Source: Xiphophorus maculatus
Lineage: Eukaryota; Chordata; Actinopteri; Cyprinodontiformes; Poeciliidae
Assembly (NCBI RefSeq): GCF_002775205.1
Contig: NC_036464.1
Coordinates: 992,001-1,056,000, forward strand
Reading direction: 5' to 3'
Length of the DNA: 64,000 nt
The notes under the pieces are model-generated. The model saw nothing but the letters and a program-made list of their open reading frames with translations, searched no databases and had not been told where the DNA came from. Made by a program: the position numbers and the translations under genes. This document shows, one piece after another, positions 46,978 to 59,639 of the stretch (position 1 is the stretch's first letter; each line of letters starts with the position of its first letter).

Positions 46978-49900
46978 TCAACAATTGTGCGGCTCGGCCT
47001 GGATGAGAGACCCAACAGAGAGGACGTTAGCTCCGGCAGAGCCTTCAGGATCCTGGTGACTCAGATACACACCAAAGGTCACCTACAGTTCACAAAAATA
47101 AACTTATTAGACAATATTTTCAAGCACTTGCTCAATAAAACCAATAAACGGCGCGGAGGTGACTGTGGTTCTGTTTTGAACCCACCTTCCCAGTCCGGTA
47201 GGCAGACAGGCTGATGAGCGGCTCTTTGGTTTTGGTCCCCGTGTCCTGGTCTACTCCAATCATCTGGCACCTCCCGCAGCGACCTGCGACCTTTTGGTTG
47301 ACCACACAGAGAATTAATTTCACTCCTGCTTCCACCAGGTGTTCTGGAAAATGTCCCCTCTGCTCACCATGAACCGTGTGTCGCCAATAATCAAGTGTGA
47401 CCAATTATCCTCCTCAAAGGGTTCTGCTCCAGCGATGACTAAATTGGCGCGGAAGCGGCTGATGACGCTCTGCGTGTCGAGGAGCTGATGGCCCTCACAG
47501 CCGTCCTGCCTGCGGAGGGGAGCGTGTGTGGAAATTACATGCTATTTTTCCCCGCGCTGCATCAAAAGAGCCACTGTAATGTAAATGTGCGGACGTCAAT
47601 GCGTCCCGGAGCGATGAATAAAGTGTTGTGTGTTCCAACCTGCTGCTCATTAGATCCTGAATGAGCGCCACGCTGGCACGGTTGATCATGAGATACTGAG
47701 CTTCGTTCACCAGGGAGAGGAGCGGGGAGTCTGCAGCTAGAGAAGAAAGACTTTATATTACCCCGAAGATTTGTTTCATTTCAGGAAAAACATTCTCATT
47801 TACAGTTTCTGCGAACTCCTTCCACAGAGAAATCGTAAAAATTAAGTCCTATGCTGATTAGTGGATAAAAAAGTGATTTGAGTAAATTCATCAATGCTGA
47901 TCAAATGTTGACTGGGAAAATATAATATGAAAGGCAATTATGAGTGAGACAGAAACATCTGTCATGAATATGTTTCCCTTTCAGCTACAGTGCTATTTTT
48001 TCACATTTTGTCACATTACAACCAAAAAAGATAATGCATAATTTCCAGGATTTTGAGATTGTTTTTGTATCAAAATCACAGACTTTGTGGTTCTACTTTA
48101 GAAATATTTGCTATATTTTCCCCTTTCCAAAATCTCCATGCAAAAAAATAAAATACGAGAAAAAAGAAAAAAGCACACAGACTGGACAGAAACAACTTGG
48201 TTCTTCAAAGCTGATTTATGTAACAAAATATGTTTCATGTATTTGTTAAAATTTGTTTGTTATGAGACAATGAGACAAATCTGTGAAAATATTGATTTCC
48301 ACTTCCCCCCTGAGCTGCTACTGCTGTCTGAAGAAATTTACCACGCTGTCAATAAACCTCATGTACTTTCTGCAAAATGTGCTTATGGCAGAGAAACAAC
48401 TTAACCGTTACAGGAAAACCATTTATCCGTCATCACTGGTGGCCATGCTAACTAGCCTTAGCATTCACAACAGACTGCAGTGTAACAGCGCAACACAACA
48501 AAATCCAAACATGCAGCCAGAGCTACAGCCATTCAGATAAAAGCATATTAGAATGGCCCAGTCAAAGCCCAGATATTGACCTAAATGAGAGTTTGTGGCA
48601 AGATTAACACAATTTACGACACTTTCTGTTTAGTCAAGTAGAACCTGCAGCACAAGGTGGGTCTGTAACTGTGATGTACTCGGCACAGGAAGGCTGGCTG
48701 CCACACTTTTCAGATTTTGTCATTTGTAAAACATTTCAAAAATCACGTTTCCACTTCCTATTGAGATAAACAACAATAAATAAATAAAAGTTTGTAAATA
48801 TGAGGTGAGTAAATCTGAACAAGATCCGAGGGTAAAAACACTTTTTCAAGAAAACATGAAAGGACAATTCAGGTTCTTTACATGTGTTTCAAATGAATAA
48901 TTAAGTGAAATAAAGGCGAAAACAATCTCTTTAATGTGCAGCCATCTTTCTTAATCTACAACAACCCAAACAGCGGCCCAATGCAGACATAAATGCTGAG
49001 GATTTTTCTCCTGGGGGATGAACGTCTCAACTTGTGAAAACAGGAAAGTTTGGTGAGTTAAAGCCGAGCGGATCGCCCAGATGACGCCATCCCGACTATC
49101 TCACGCCGAGTGTGAAGACAAAACACTGAAAAGAAAGCCTGGATTACAAATGACGAAAGACACGGGTCTGTACCAGTAATGGAGGATCAGCGAAAAGGAT
49201 GTATCTATTGCATTGTGGGTAAATGAAGGGTGGAAGAAATATTCGATTTCTTTAAGGTTAAGCTGGAAAAAGACTTGCGGCAGAGGCAATGATTTCAGAA
49301 TATCCGCTCTCTACTCTCTATAAGCTCCTAAAGAAAAACTCCTAGGGTTCAGTTCATTAACTCTTGATGGGAAAAAAGCCATCTTACGTTTATTTCTTTT
49401 AGGTTTTTCACACAATTAGGGTGTGAAAAGTTTAAAACAGATGCAAGAAATGTAAGAAGTTATAAAACTCCTCCACAATTCTACCATTTTCACTCAAAAC
49501 TTTTGTTCAAACTTCAGGTTTTACGAACTATAATAAATAATTTTCTGTACAATTCAACTGAAAAATAAACAAACCTCTCGGTTTCTAAATTAATCGACGA
49601 TTATTTCAATAATCAATGCATTGCATTAGAAATTAAACAAACAAATATTATGCGGCAAACAGCAACAAGATGTAAATAATCATTGGTGCTTAGTTTCAAC
49701 TATGGCAGCGATACCAGCATGTTTAAAAAAATCGTCTGATACCGATGTTAAAGCCGATATATTGTGCAAACCTAGAAATGATTTATCATGGTGAATTTCC
49801 AAAGTCTTAAAAATCTGTAATTTTATCAGGAGCCAAAATATCTATTATTCACCTGGTGATTATTGTATTTTGTTGACATGTAAATTGAGAATTTTTTGTA

Positions 49901-52900
49901 TTTGACTCTAAGTCTGAGGCATAACAGAGTCAATCAAGCTGAAAGGCGCTGCAGAGAGGCGGTTCACGCAGGTCAGGAGCTTCCTGTGGAGAACTGCAGC
50001 TTTTAGCATTGATTTTTTCTCTCCTTTGTAACCTTGAAGAAGTTTTACATAAAACAAGAAGCATTTAATCCACCAAATGAAAGTTCCTAACCCAAAAGGA
50101 TAACATGACCTATTTAATTCTCAGTCTGTATCCTTTTGTTTGACTATTTTCTTTCAGAGTTATTGTCTCTTAATAATAACAATCAGAGAAGGCAAGAGCC
50201 CTTGAAAATATTTTACTTTAGTGGATCCTTGACGATAATCGTAACGGTCCACAGGGGTTAGGATATCAGCTGAAAACTGGAGAGAAAGTAAAATGTGGTG
50301 TTTCCAGACAAAAGGATGATAATCAATAGAATGGGCATAATCTACGAACATTTGAAGAAGAGGGATCAACAGAAGTCTTGTTTATTTGGGGAACAGTAGT
50401 GGGTTTAATAGTCACACAGGAACACAGATAAAGTTATGAGGCAATAAAAACAAAACACCTTTTATAGTCATGGTTGGTTTTGTTATTCAGTCCCTCAACA
50501 CAAAAACTGAAATTATAAAGCTGGAACAGCGAAGGACTCAAAGAAAAACTACTGATCTCTAAAGATGCATTTAAATCTACAGAAAACACCAGATTGTTTT
50601 GTAATTGAAAACATGGAGGTATTGATTTTATCATCTGGGTTTGTTTGATTGCACCTCCAAGCTACTGAGCAATTTATGCTATAAATACCACAAATACCCC
50701 AAAGTTTAAGCAGTTTCAATTTCAGTAAAGCTTTACTCAGTTATTAAGAGCTGCAACAATACATGAATGCAAACCAGTGTGCTACAGTGTGACCCTGGCA
50801 GGTAATAAATGTATTATTATTATTATTATTAATAAATGTGTGTAATATTTAAACTTATCCTGTGTTTTGTAATATCAAGTGTTTTCATTTGATAATTTTT
50901 GTTTGATTCCTGTGAAGTGTCTGAGTTCTTTTAAAAATTGCAATACAAATAAAAATATATTCTTCTTATTCTTATTGTTATTTTAAGGATGTTTCATTTT
51001 ACATAAATGCATAAATTCTAGTCAAAGATGACAATTGTCAGTAGACATGAAAATGTGATTAAATGTAATGTTGACCCTGTTTGCGGTTTTGTGATAAAAA
51101 TCTAACTTCCTTATGAAGTTGGTATCCTGAACATATAATTTTTTAAAATCTTATTTGAGCCTAGGTTAAACGTTTTATTCATTTTCTCATCTTCACTTGA
51201 TTTGTGTCTTTATTTTATTTTGCTAAGAGAAAATGTGTCAGTGATGCCAAAGCAGTTCACACCAAAGCAATGCAAAGTGGAGACGTACTTTAACTATTTT
51301 GATATCAGATATCTGAGAAAAAATGATCCAAAACTCAAGTAATACCACAAAGTTACCCTTACATTTAGCAACTGTCAGACATAGAAATCGGCCAGAAAAA
51401 TGCAATTGTTGAATTCTTACTGATTATTTGGGATAAAGGTTGAATCGTTTCCACTACCTCCTTTGCATGTTACAGTTATGCACTACTTTGTTCTGGTTTT
51501 GCACATAAAATCTCAGTCCAGTTTGTGTTTGTAACAAGACAAAATGTGAAAAAATTACAAACTTTCAAAAGTGTGGAAATAACTCGGCCCTAAAAACTGA
51601 AGGAAATCTTACAAATGAAGTTGGTAGTGTATTTTTGTGACAAATTATTAAATTACTGAGCTGTGTTATATCTAGTTTGACTCAAATAAATACAATAGCA
51701 TTAAATAATGCTGAGGGCTATGACACACAAAAAATTCAATATTATTTTTTATAGTTGTTACACAAATAATAGGTCAATACCTTCCTGTTGTTGGCTGCTG
51801 CCACTGTTGGAGAAATATAAAATATCAAACTTGTTAACTGTAAATTTATCAGCTGATTTTAAAATAACATGGTACTCTTAAATACCAGTCTGCCTTTCAA
51901 ATTCAAAATATATTTTTTTCAAGTTTGCTGCTTTTCTAAGGTGAAAATCAACAGCCTTAATAACACTGGTATGATGTAAGCTAATTTAAAACTATGCTAA
52001 TTATAGAAGGTATGTTACACACATAGAGTAGCTTATAAATAGTGATGACATGTTGGTTAATAATCAAAATCTGCTTGGGGACCCAAAAAGGCTTGGACCG
52101 GCCCTGTCCCCATGTATGGTTTATTTTCATACATGACTGTTGGCTTGTCTGGTCTGCCTAAGCTGCTCTATCTGAGTGTGTGCTGGTAGTTTGTCCTGTG
52201 TGTCTGCATGTGGTCCTGTGATGGACCTGGACAAAGAAACCAGCCCCCCCCCTCAACCCGGATAAGCGGGTTTAGATACTGGATGGATATTTTTGCTGTA
52301 GCTACCGTCGGCTGGCTTCTTCTTCATTTCTCGTGTGTAATCAGGACGTTGTCTTATCAGGCGGCACGGCTGTCCCAGGAAGTCTGAAAGCCAGGATGCA
52401 GCCTCGTCTCCGCAGTCCATCGTCTCCACCCTGCGAGACAGGAGAGGATTATTTTCAGGATGTCCAGGAGGCATTTCTTCAGAGCTTCATGCTTCCTGCT
52501 ATTTGCTGCGACATCTAATCCAAGAGTCGGTGAATAAATAGCGTTCCTTCTTCTTCTTCTTTTTTTTTATGGTGACATGTCATGTGGGGATATGTCAGAG
52601 GAGATTAATATCTCCTTCTTATTGTTTGTTTGGCTATAAAAAGTCGTGGGCAACAAGACTTTTCTAAGAAGCAGAGAGAAGGAGGCCCAGACAAGAAAAC
52701 AAAAACAAAAACAAGGCAGCACTGAGAGAAGAGAAAAATGTTGATGTGTTTTCACCTGTCACCGCAAACTTTACTGTGACACAAACGAGAGTCTGCGTGC
52801 CGCCCAACGTCGTCTTCCAGGGAGACGGACACCGTCTCCATCCCTGCAGGGCAGAGAGGGAGCAGAGGGAAAATCCTCTTACAGGAAAATTCGCCTGATT

Positions 52901-55900
52901 GTGACTTTCCTTGTTAGGCAGTGAATTATTTTCAGTGAGACGAGCAGAGACTCTCTGACCCGATGCCTGCAGGAACAATTTGTTTGCAGCGAGGTGGACT
53001 TGTGGACGAATGAGGCATAAACGCGTCTCTCTCTTCTGACTCAGACACACGCCGTTGTGGTTTACCACCATCCAGCCTCTGTCGTACAGCAAACCCAGCG
53101 GCCCCACCGGCCAGTCCTGCACCTGCACCAAGAACAGCACACAGTCCAATCACATCCAGAGAACCACACAAAGACAAGAAGGAATGCGTTGAGTTATGAG
53201 CTCCAACCTCGTATGCGCCGCAGGATTTGACGGGGTATATATAGATGTTGGTCAGAGTGTAAGCCTCCCCGGAGCGTTTTGAGCCTCCATGTCCAAATCC
53301 TTTACAAGACGCTTCTGCGGATTTCTTCTCAGCTCCTTGGTGGACTTGTCCATTAGAACTTTCAACTGAAGGGTGTGGATTGGATTCCTCTGATGGCGGC
53401 CCAGCTGTTTTCAGCTTCTGCAGCCTGACTTGGTCTACTGTGACGGGTTTCTCCACAAAGCACTCAGCAACAAACTTTAGGAACTTTTGACAGTCTTCGA
53501 AGGTGGACATGTAGCCGAAGGACACACGGACGGATCCGGTCGGCTGGCCGTCCACCAAGTCCATGTTGTCCCCGCAGACATGACCTGCCTTGTAGAGTAA
53601 AATAAAACAAAAACCCACATGCTTCATTTCAGCAAACATTCACCTTTTGTCATTTTCATGCAACAAAAGAATTTCTATCCTTCAAACTTTTTCACATTTT
53701 GTTACATTGAAACCAAAAACTTAAACGTTTTTATTGGGGTTTACAGACTGCAACAAACAATCAGGTCTGCAGACGCCACACATGCTGGACACAAACTGTT
53801 TACATTACCTTTAGATTGTCTCAAAGCAGTGGTGTCACACTCATTTATGTAACTTATTTTGGGCCAAGATCAGGAATGTTCTCAAGGGTTGGCTGTGGCC
53901 GAATGTACTGATAAGTTTTTGGTAAGTACTTCTTAAAGTTAAATAATATTGAACATCTTTTCACATTGATCAATCCTTTAAGAATTTTGATTAGTTTTGT
54001 GACTTTTAGCAATTAAAATCACAGATTTTGTGGAGCCAATTTAGAAATAAATAAAGAAATTATGCGATATTTGCACTTATACATGGCTGTAAATGTGACT
54101 GTTTTTATTCGCTGTGTTGATCACAAACTATAGCTGGACATCTAAAGCTGAGGCAGTAGTAGTAGAAGTAAGAAATACTGCCACCTGCAGATGGGAATTA
54201 GTCAACAAAACAAATATTTTTGAAAATGTTTTGTGGAATAAACTCAAAATTAAATTAGCGCAAAAAAGTGTGGTGGTCTGTTGATTTTGCGTGAATATCT
54301 GCGACTGTGGAATTGCAAAAAACTAGAAGCATGATTGATGTAATTTGGTAGATAAAAACTGCTTTGATTTGATTGATGATGGAATTTTACCCCAGAAAAG
54401 ACTAACACGGAGGCAGTAATCTTCCAGTAACTATTTGATGGAGCGTTGAGGTTAAAGTGTGCTAAACCTTTTGAATAAGTTACATTTTTCAGCTTTACAG
54501 TATCTTTTTATCAGGTTAAAGTAGTTCACAGCCTGGCTTTTTATTCAAAGTGATATTTTAAGGCTTGAACCAGATTATTTTCTGAGGCAAAAATAAAAAC
54601 AAGCCCAATCCCAGTGGATTGTTAACAGAATTTGACAGAGTTTAGTTTCTGTTCTTTGGGGCACATCTCTCAGGATTTAATTATGAAATACCTTAAAGCG
54701 TCACAAACCATGTGTGACACTGAAATGATTTTATTTCTACTTGGAAGAGTTAATACTTGTGAAATTATTATAAAGCACTTTCTCATCCTTTCTCTCCTCA
54801 AAAGAGAGAAAAAACAGGAAGTTGGAGTCGTTTTTACAGCTTTCCATGGATTTTGTAGAGACTTTATATGAGGTGTCAATCAATATCTTGCAGATTTAAA
54901 GTCTCTGGGTGGCACTGTGTTGGACCCCCAGAGCAGAAACAAACACAGGAAATAACCAGTTAGTCCAAGAGGAAAAACATTATGGCTCTACCTTAAAACA
55001 ACCTATTTCCAGGTGTTAGAATGGCCCAGTCAAAGAGTTATTTGATTTGGGTTGGAGGGGAAATGTATCATTTTCTTTTAGTTCACAATTCTGTGCTACT
55101 TTGTCTTATCATATTTTAGCATTTTCAGTAAAATGCTAAAAAATAAAAAAGCTGAAGGGGTGTGAAAACGTTTGTTCTTCCTACCTGCAGGTTTCTCTTC
55201 ATCTGCTGGTTGGAGATGCTGAGGAAGGCCTGGCAGGCCCCCGTGTTGCAGAAACAACCAGTTCTCACATGAATATTGTACAGACTGGCCATTCTGTCCA
55301 CCTAGCAGCAAAGAGAGAGGACTGCTGTAGTTTTTCCCAGAGATGCATAAACACGCATTAATTAAGCAATTAAAATATGAAATGAATCCCTTCAATCACA
55401 TGTACCTGTGAGTACCCAATTATCTGTCCACTTGAATCCAGGAGGTTAAAGTTCAGAATTGCTCCCTGAGTGATTGGACTCTCAAACTGGCCCTCGGTGT
55501 ATATCTGCGCCACCGGTCTACCGTTGCCATGGCAAAGACTTGAGAGCAGCATGTAAGTGTAGCGTGCCAAGCCAAAAGTGTGCTGCTGGATGTTGTGCAT
55601 GCTCCCTGCAGGCGAAAACAGATAAAGACGATAACAGTTTCAGGTTCCCATCAGGAATAAACTGAATGCATTATGATTCTGATATTAAAAAATAACAAGT
55701 GTAACCTGTTATCCTGTAAAGAGATTCAAAGGCATGGTTTAAAGCAATGATGTCCAGGAAGGAGACAGTGCCATCTTCAAATCTTTATCAGAGAAATGAA
55801 ACGTATTACAAGTAGGCCTGGCAGGGTAACAAAGGTTACTGGATGATAATTGCATTTATTATTGGAATAAATGATAATATTGGTGTTTTGAGAAAATTTT

Positions 55901-58546
55901 CATTATAATGGTAAAGGGATAAAAATGCAAGAACACATTCTCAAAAACTCCAAAGAATATTTAACTCTGAACCTGGAAAACATTTTAAATATTCCACATT
56001 AAAACAAAGTTGTCCTACAAAAAAGACCAGACTGAAGACTTTTCTTATCCAATTTTGGTAGAAAGAGATAAAACAGAAAAACAATAAATCATGCAAATAG
56101 AAATTATTGAGCTTGTTTTAATTTATTATGTGATTAAGTGATTTATTGTATATTGCGACAGGCCTAACTACAGTTTTACTGGCTGCAGCACTTCACCTGT
56201 CAGAAATGTTTTCCACCTGCACATAATAATCCTCTCCAGAAAGGTAAGCTGCTGCTGTGCCTCCTCCAAAATAAGACTTTTTTAGTATGCCTGCTGCGTC
56301 GTTATGGACAAGAAGAGCCCCCAGACCCGTTGGGAAGCCGAATATCTTGTAGAAGGAAATGGGAATGAAATCAGCGGGGCAGTCCTGAAGGCTTAGAGGG
56401 GAACAGCCGACATGCGAAGCTGCATCAAGCAGCACGAACCAGCGGCCTGGCAGGTCGCACGCCGGGTAGAGGCGTCTCGCCTGGATGCCTCTCACATGGC
56501 TGAGAGGATACTTCCTCCCTGAGAAGTTGCTCTGCGCCGGATAGCAGAAAAGGTGCGGCGTTTGGCAGGAAGCATCTTCTCCCTGAACTCTGTCCTTTGA
56601 CCTGGTTGTCAGCTCCTCCGGTGCAACGGGAAGGGCAACGACCCCCAGGGGTGCAGTCCGTCCTCTCATGCCAACAACAGACGTGTGGCTGTCGGTGAGA
56701 TAGCAGAAGAAACTGCCAGCTTCCCTCTTAGCCCCGGAGCTCCAGGGAAAGCTCTCAGCCACCAACTTGAGAGCAGCTGTGCAGCCAGAAGTGAAGATCA
56801 CCGAGTATTCTTTAGAGGTGGTGTTGAAATGCTGCAAAACTCTGCAAGAAGACAGTCAGTTTTTAGTCCTTTGGACCGGAGTATCCCAAAGCTCCTGTGT
56901 TACACGGCGAGGCGCTACCTGTCTCTGACCCGCTCCACGGTGTCGTGTGTCAAGCTGCTGCTGGGACTGTGGCTGTGGGGGTTTCCTGAAGGGAAAAAGG
57001 CCAAAAACCTTTCAAGAATTATGTTGCTGTAAAGGACAGGCTGAATTTTAGAATTCATTTTTGTATTTATTTCAGTTCATACTAGTGGCTTATTTTGTGA
57101 TACTTATTTTGTAGAACTATTTTATGTACTTCAGGTTTAAATCCACTAAAGCTGCAGTATGTAATTTTTTTGTTAAAACTGTAACTGTAGCACAATATGA
57201 GACAGATAATCTTTGTAAAAATCTATTTCCCCCACCTCCTGAGCTGCTGCAGCTGTCTGAAGAAATGTGCCACCAAAAACAACCAATCAGAGAAGGAGAA
57301 GGACCTTAGCACTGTCAATCATCCTTGTGAACGTGCTGCTAAATGTGCTAATGGTGGAGAAACAACCTTCAGTTACAGGCAAACTGTTCACTGGCCTTAG
57401 CTAACAGCTTTAGCATTCACAACAGGCTGTACTTGTAGCAAAGAGCAAAGGAGGTAAGGGAGCAGTGCGTACATAGGCTTGATTGGCAGCGCTAAGACCC
57501 GCCTCCTGGCTCTGATTGGTTGTTTTTATTTAGCACTGGAATAAGGCAGCAAAGCTTGATGTTTTCACAGATTATCTGTGTCACACCATGATCTCACAAC
57601 CTAGTGACAGTTTCAACAAATGTGTAAACAAAAAATATATATTTTTAAAAGTTACATACTGTAGCATTAAATGAGGCTGGAGTTTTCTCTGTGAAGTGGG
57701 TTAAAGTGTCACAAATTAATTATTGTTATGAAATAAACAAATAAATAGAAAAAATAACAAGATATAAGACATGAAGCAATCCTGAAATGAATAAAGTAAA
57801 TGTGATTGATGGGAAAAGTTTCCAACTAAACTTTCTAAATATATTTTTGTTTTTATTTCATGAGAATGATTTTTTATTGGAGTGTTTATTGGTAAGTAAT
57901 ATTTATTTGTTTATTTATTTATTGTTGAATGAAACAGTTCTTCATATATGAAGAGACAATGACAAAAAGCTTGAAAAGGAAAAGTCAGATTTCAGACTTT
58001 AATGTCAAAACTCTGAAAAAGTCAACATTTTAAGAATTCTGGGATTAAAATCTGAATTCTGACGTTTTTGGTCCTAATTATCTTCCGTAGAATTCTTACA
58101 CTGTACAAATAGTTCGGTTCTGTTGAAACGGACATGGTGAGCGATAGACCTGCAGGTCCTCTGGGTCATTCCCCATCCTGATGGTGGCACTATTAACTAA
58201 TGACCTGAATTCTGGTGCCGAATGAAACAAAAAACACAAAAATGTCACTTTCTGACTTTTCTCACCGTACAGATTCGTGGAAATGTCCCGGAAGTAGTTT
58301 CTGAGCAGAGACTCCGGGTACAGAGTGGCTGCAGCATGATCCAGATATGTAACTCCTGTTTGTTACAGAGAAAACAGGCCTGTTATAGTTGGATCCAGCT
58401 GTCCTCCGATCAGCGCGCCGAACCGTCTCTCTACCTTTGGACCTTCGGAACTCCTGCTCCACCACGTCCCGGAAGTTCCCCCCGTAGCCGTATTGATCGC
58501 AGCATTGCTGGAAAGATTCAAAAGAACAGAGATCGTGGAAATCCAT
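46978..58546 (-). CDS. mocos: Molybdenum cofactor sulfurase (15 exons, intact)
   Basis: Cytosolic enzyme that adds the terminal sulfido ligand to the molybdenum cofactor, activating xanthine dehydrogenase and aldehyde oxidase. Coding exons, 5' to 3': 58546-58435, 58355-58266, 56985-56919, 56841-56197, 55782-55706, 55605-55406, 55301-55185, 53588-53208, 53122-52960, 52843-52756, 52430-52306, 47736-47640, 47509-47368, 47290-47186, 47082-46978. They join in phase to 837 residues (human 888, as I recall). N-terminal NifS-like domain: YLDHAAATLYP, THDTVERV, TDSHTS with His142, PLP lysine Lys255 in SFYKIFGFPTG, FGGGTAAAYLSGED, and the persulfide site GCFCNTGAC at 412-420. C-terminal part: MOSC_N (NIYIYPVKSC) and MOSC (GRCGRCQMIGVDQDTG). 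No stop or missing exon is seen. The start at 58,546 is the only in-frame ATG. Exon 8 has an unusual GTTGGA donor, and the exon 14 acceptor has a poor pyrimidine tract. Confidence 0.95.
47990..48770. mobile_element. Tc1 and MITE fragments in mocos intron 11
   Basis: TTTTTCACATTTTGTCACAT near 47,998 is a Tc1-type end. GAATGGCCCAGTCAAAGCCC at 48,552 is from the 3' part of a fish Tc1 transposase gene. Between them, 48,255-48,480 is a piece of the MITE seen whole at 57,147-57,670 (CTGAGCTGCTACTGCTGTCT; TTAGCATTCACAACAGACTG). Intron 11 is the largest of the gene (47,737-52,305). Confidence 0.6.
48771..51239. other. Middle of mocos intron 11, no feature seen
   Basis: AT-rich intron DNA. A short (ATT)n run lies at about 50,813-50,832. 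The small open frames show no family resemblance and no splice-compatible exon of mocos. Confidence 0.5.
51240..51590. mobile_element. Tc1-type 3' end relic in mocos intron 11
   Basis: CACTACTTTGTTCTGGTTTT, CACATAAAATCTCAGTCCAG and TGTGAAAAAATTACAAACTT follow the order of the right end of a fish Tc1 element. No transposase frame remains. Confidence 0.5.
52080..52292 (+). repeat. SINE/LINE 3' tail in mocos intron 11
   Basis: GTCCTGTGATGGACCTGGAC, a C-run, CAACCCGGATAAGCGGGTTT and the closing ACTGGATGGATAT fit the 3' tail shared by many fish RTE-type retroposons. It ends 14 bp from exon 11. Confidence 0.55.
53640..55184. other. mocos intron 7, repeat-rich
   Basis: No coding exon is seen. It holds Tc1-type pieces: TTTTTCACATTTTGTTACAT near 53,688 and, near 55,087-55,170, AATTCTGTGCTACTTTGTCT and GGGGTGTGAAAACGTTTG. 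The stretch near 54,000-54,060 (AAATCACAGATTTTGTGGAG) resembles 48,070-48,110. Confidence 0.5.
57147..57670. mobile_element. MITE in mocos intron 2
   Basis: The ends TAAAGCTGCAGTATGTAATT and AAAAGTTACATACTGTAGCA form imperfect inverted repeats (core GCAGTATGTAA/TTACATACTGT). About 520 bp, no transposase. A truncated relative lies in intron 11. Confidence 0.75.
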
Positions 58547-59450
58547 CGTGGAGTCCGGCAGCTGGACGCACTTCAGCACGCTGCTGCTGTCATGATCAGC
58601 TCCAAAGTCCAGAGATAAACCCCGACTATCCGACTAAACCGTCCGGAACCAGAGCCTGCGGGCTGGAAGGACGGACAGTGGACGGTCACATGCGGACATG
58701 TGGGAAATGTCTTTACTCCGGTTCTGACTTCATTCAGTCCAAAAAAAAGATAAGTGACCATCTGAAGCCATCTTCAGATACTTCGGTTTAATTACTGATT
58801 TACAGTGGGAACCAGAGGCGGTTCTAGTGGAAATGAGGGCCCCTCCCAGTCCCATGGTGGGCAGACTGTAGCCTCAGGTAGAAATAAAAAGCATCAACAC
58901 AATGACTGGAGTAAGAAAAAAATACAAAAGGGATGTCATCAAAAAATGTTTTGGGATTTTCAAGAATATTATCAAATAAAAAGGGATGCAAAATAATTGA
59001 CCTTATTGCAAACTAATACATTCACTCAGGATTAAACCAGGAAATGTTCTTTACAATAAAACAAGCATTAAAAACAGAAAACATCCCTGAATCGCACTTT
59101 TCATGTTTGAAACCAATAATTAGATTAGGAAATTTGGTCCAATGAAACTTGATTGATAAAAATCTTTAAGCAGTACAGGTATGGCTTTTCCTTAAGCTCA
59201 AAATTCTCTTTTTATTTTTTTAATTATTATTATTCGTCTGATGTAATATTCAAATCTTAATTGGTTAATTTAATTTACACTTACAGCAATTTTTTTTTCA
59301 TTAGCTGTGAGTGAAAAATAATCTTAATTAACAGAAACAACACTGGTATTAATCTCTGTAGATTTGTTCAGTGTTTATTTATTCAGTAAATTATTAGCAG
59401 AAAATTTGCCTACATGATGAGCATATCTAAAATATTATAAAGACAATGCA
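58547..59450. other. 5' flank of mocos, no other gene seen
   Basis: The first 200 bp are GC-richer and should hold the mocos promoter on the - strand; I see no clear TATA. At 58,809-58,870 a fragment reading AGAGGCGGTTCTAG resembles the end of a fish hAT MITE. The rest is AT-rich. Confidence 0.4.
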
Positions 59451-59476
59451 GTTTGGAAAGCAGAAATACATGAAGG

Positions 59477-59639
<163 letters not shown>

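Noticed and set aside
58222-58791. 189-codon plus frame across mocos exons 1 and 2
   Set aside because: It overlaps on the opposite strand the first two mocos exons, which match the known protein in phase; this frame matches nothing.
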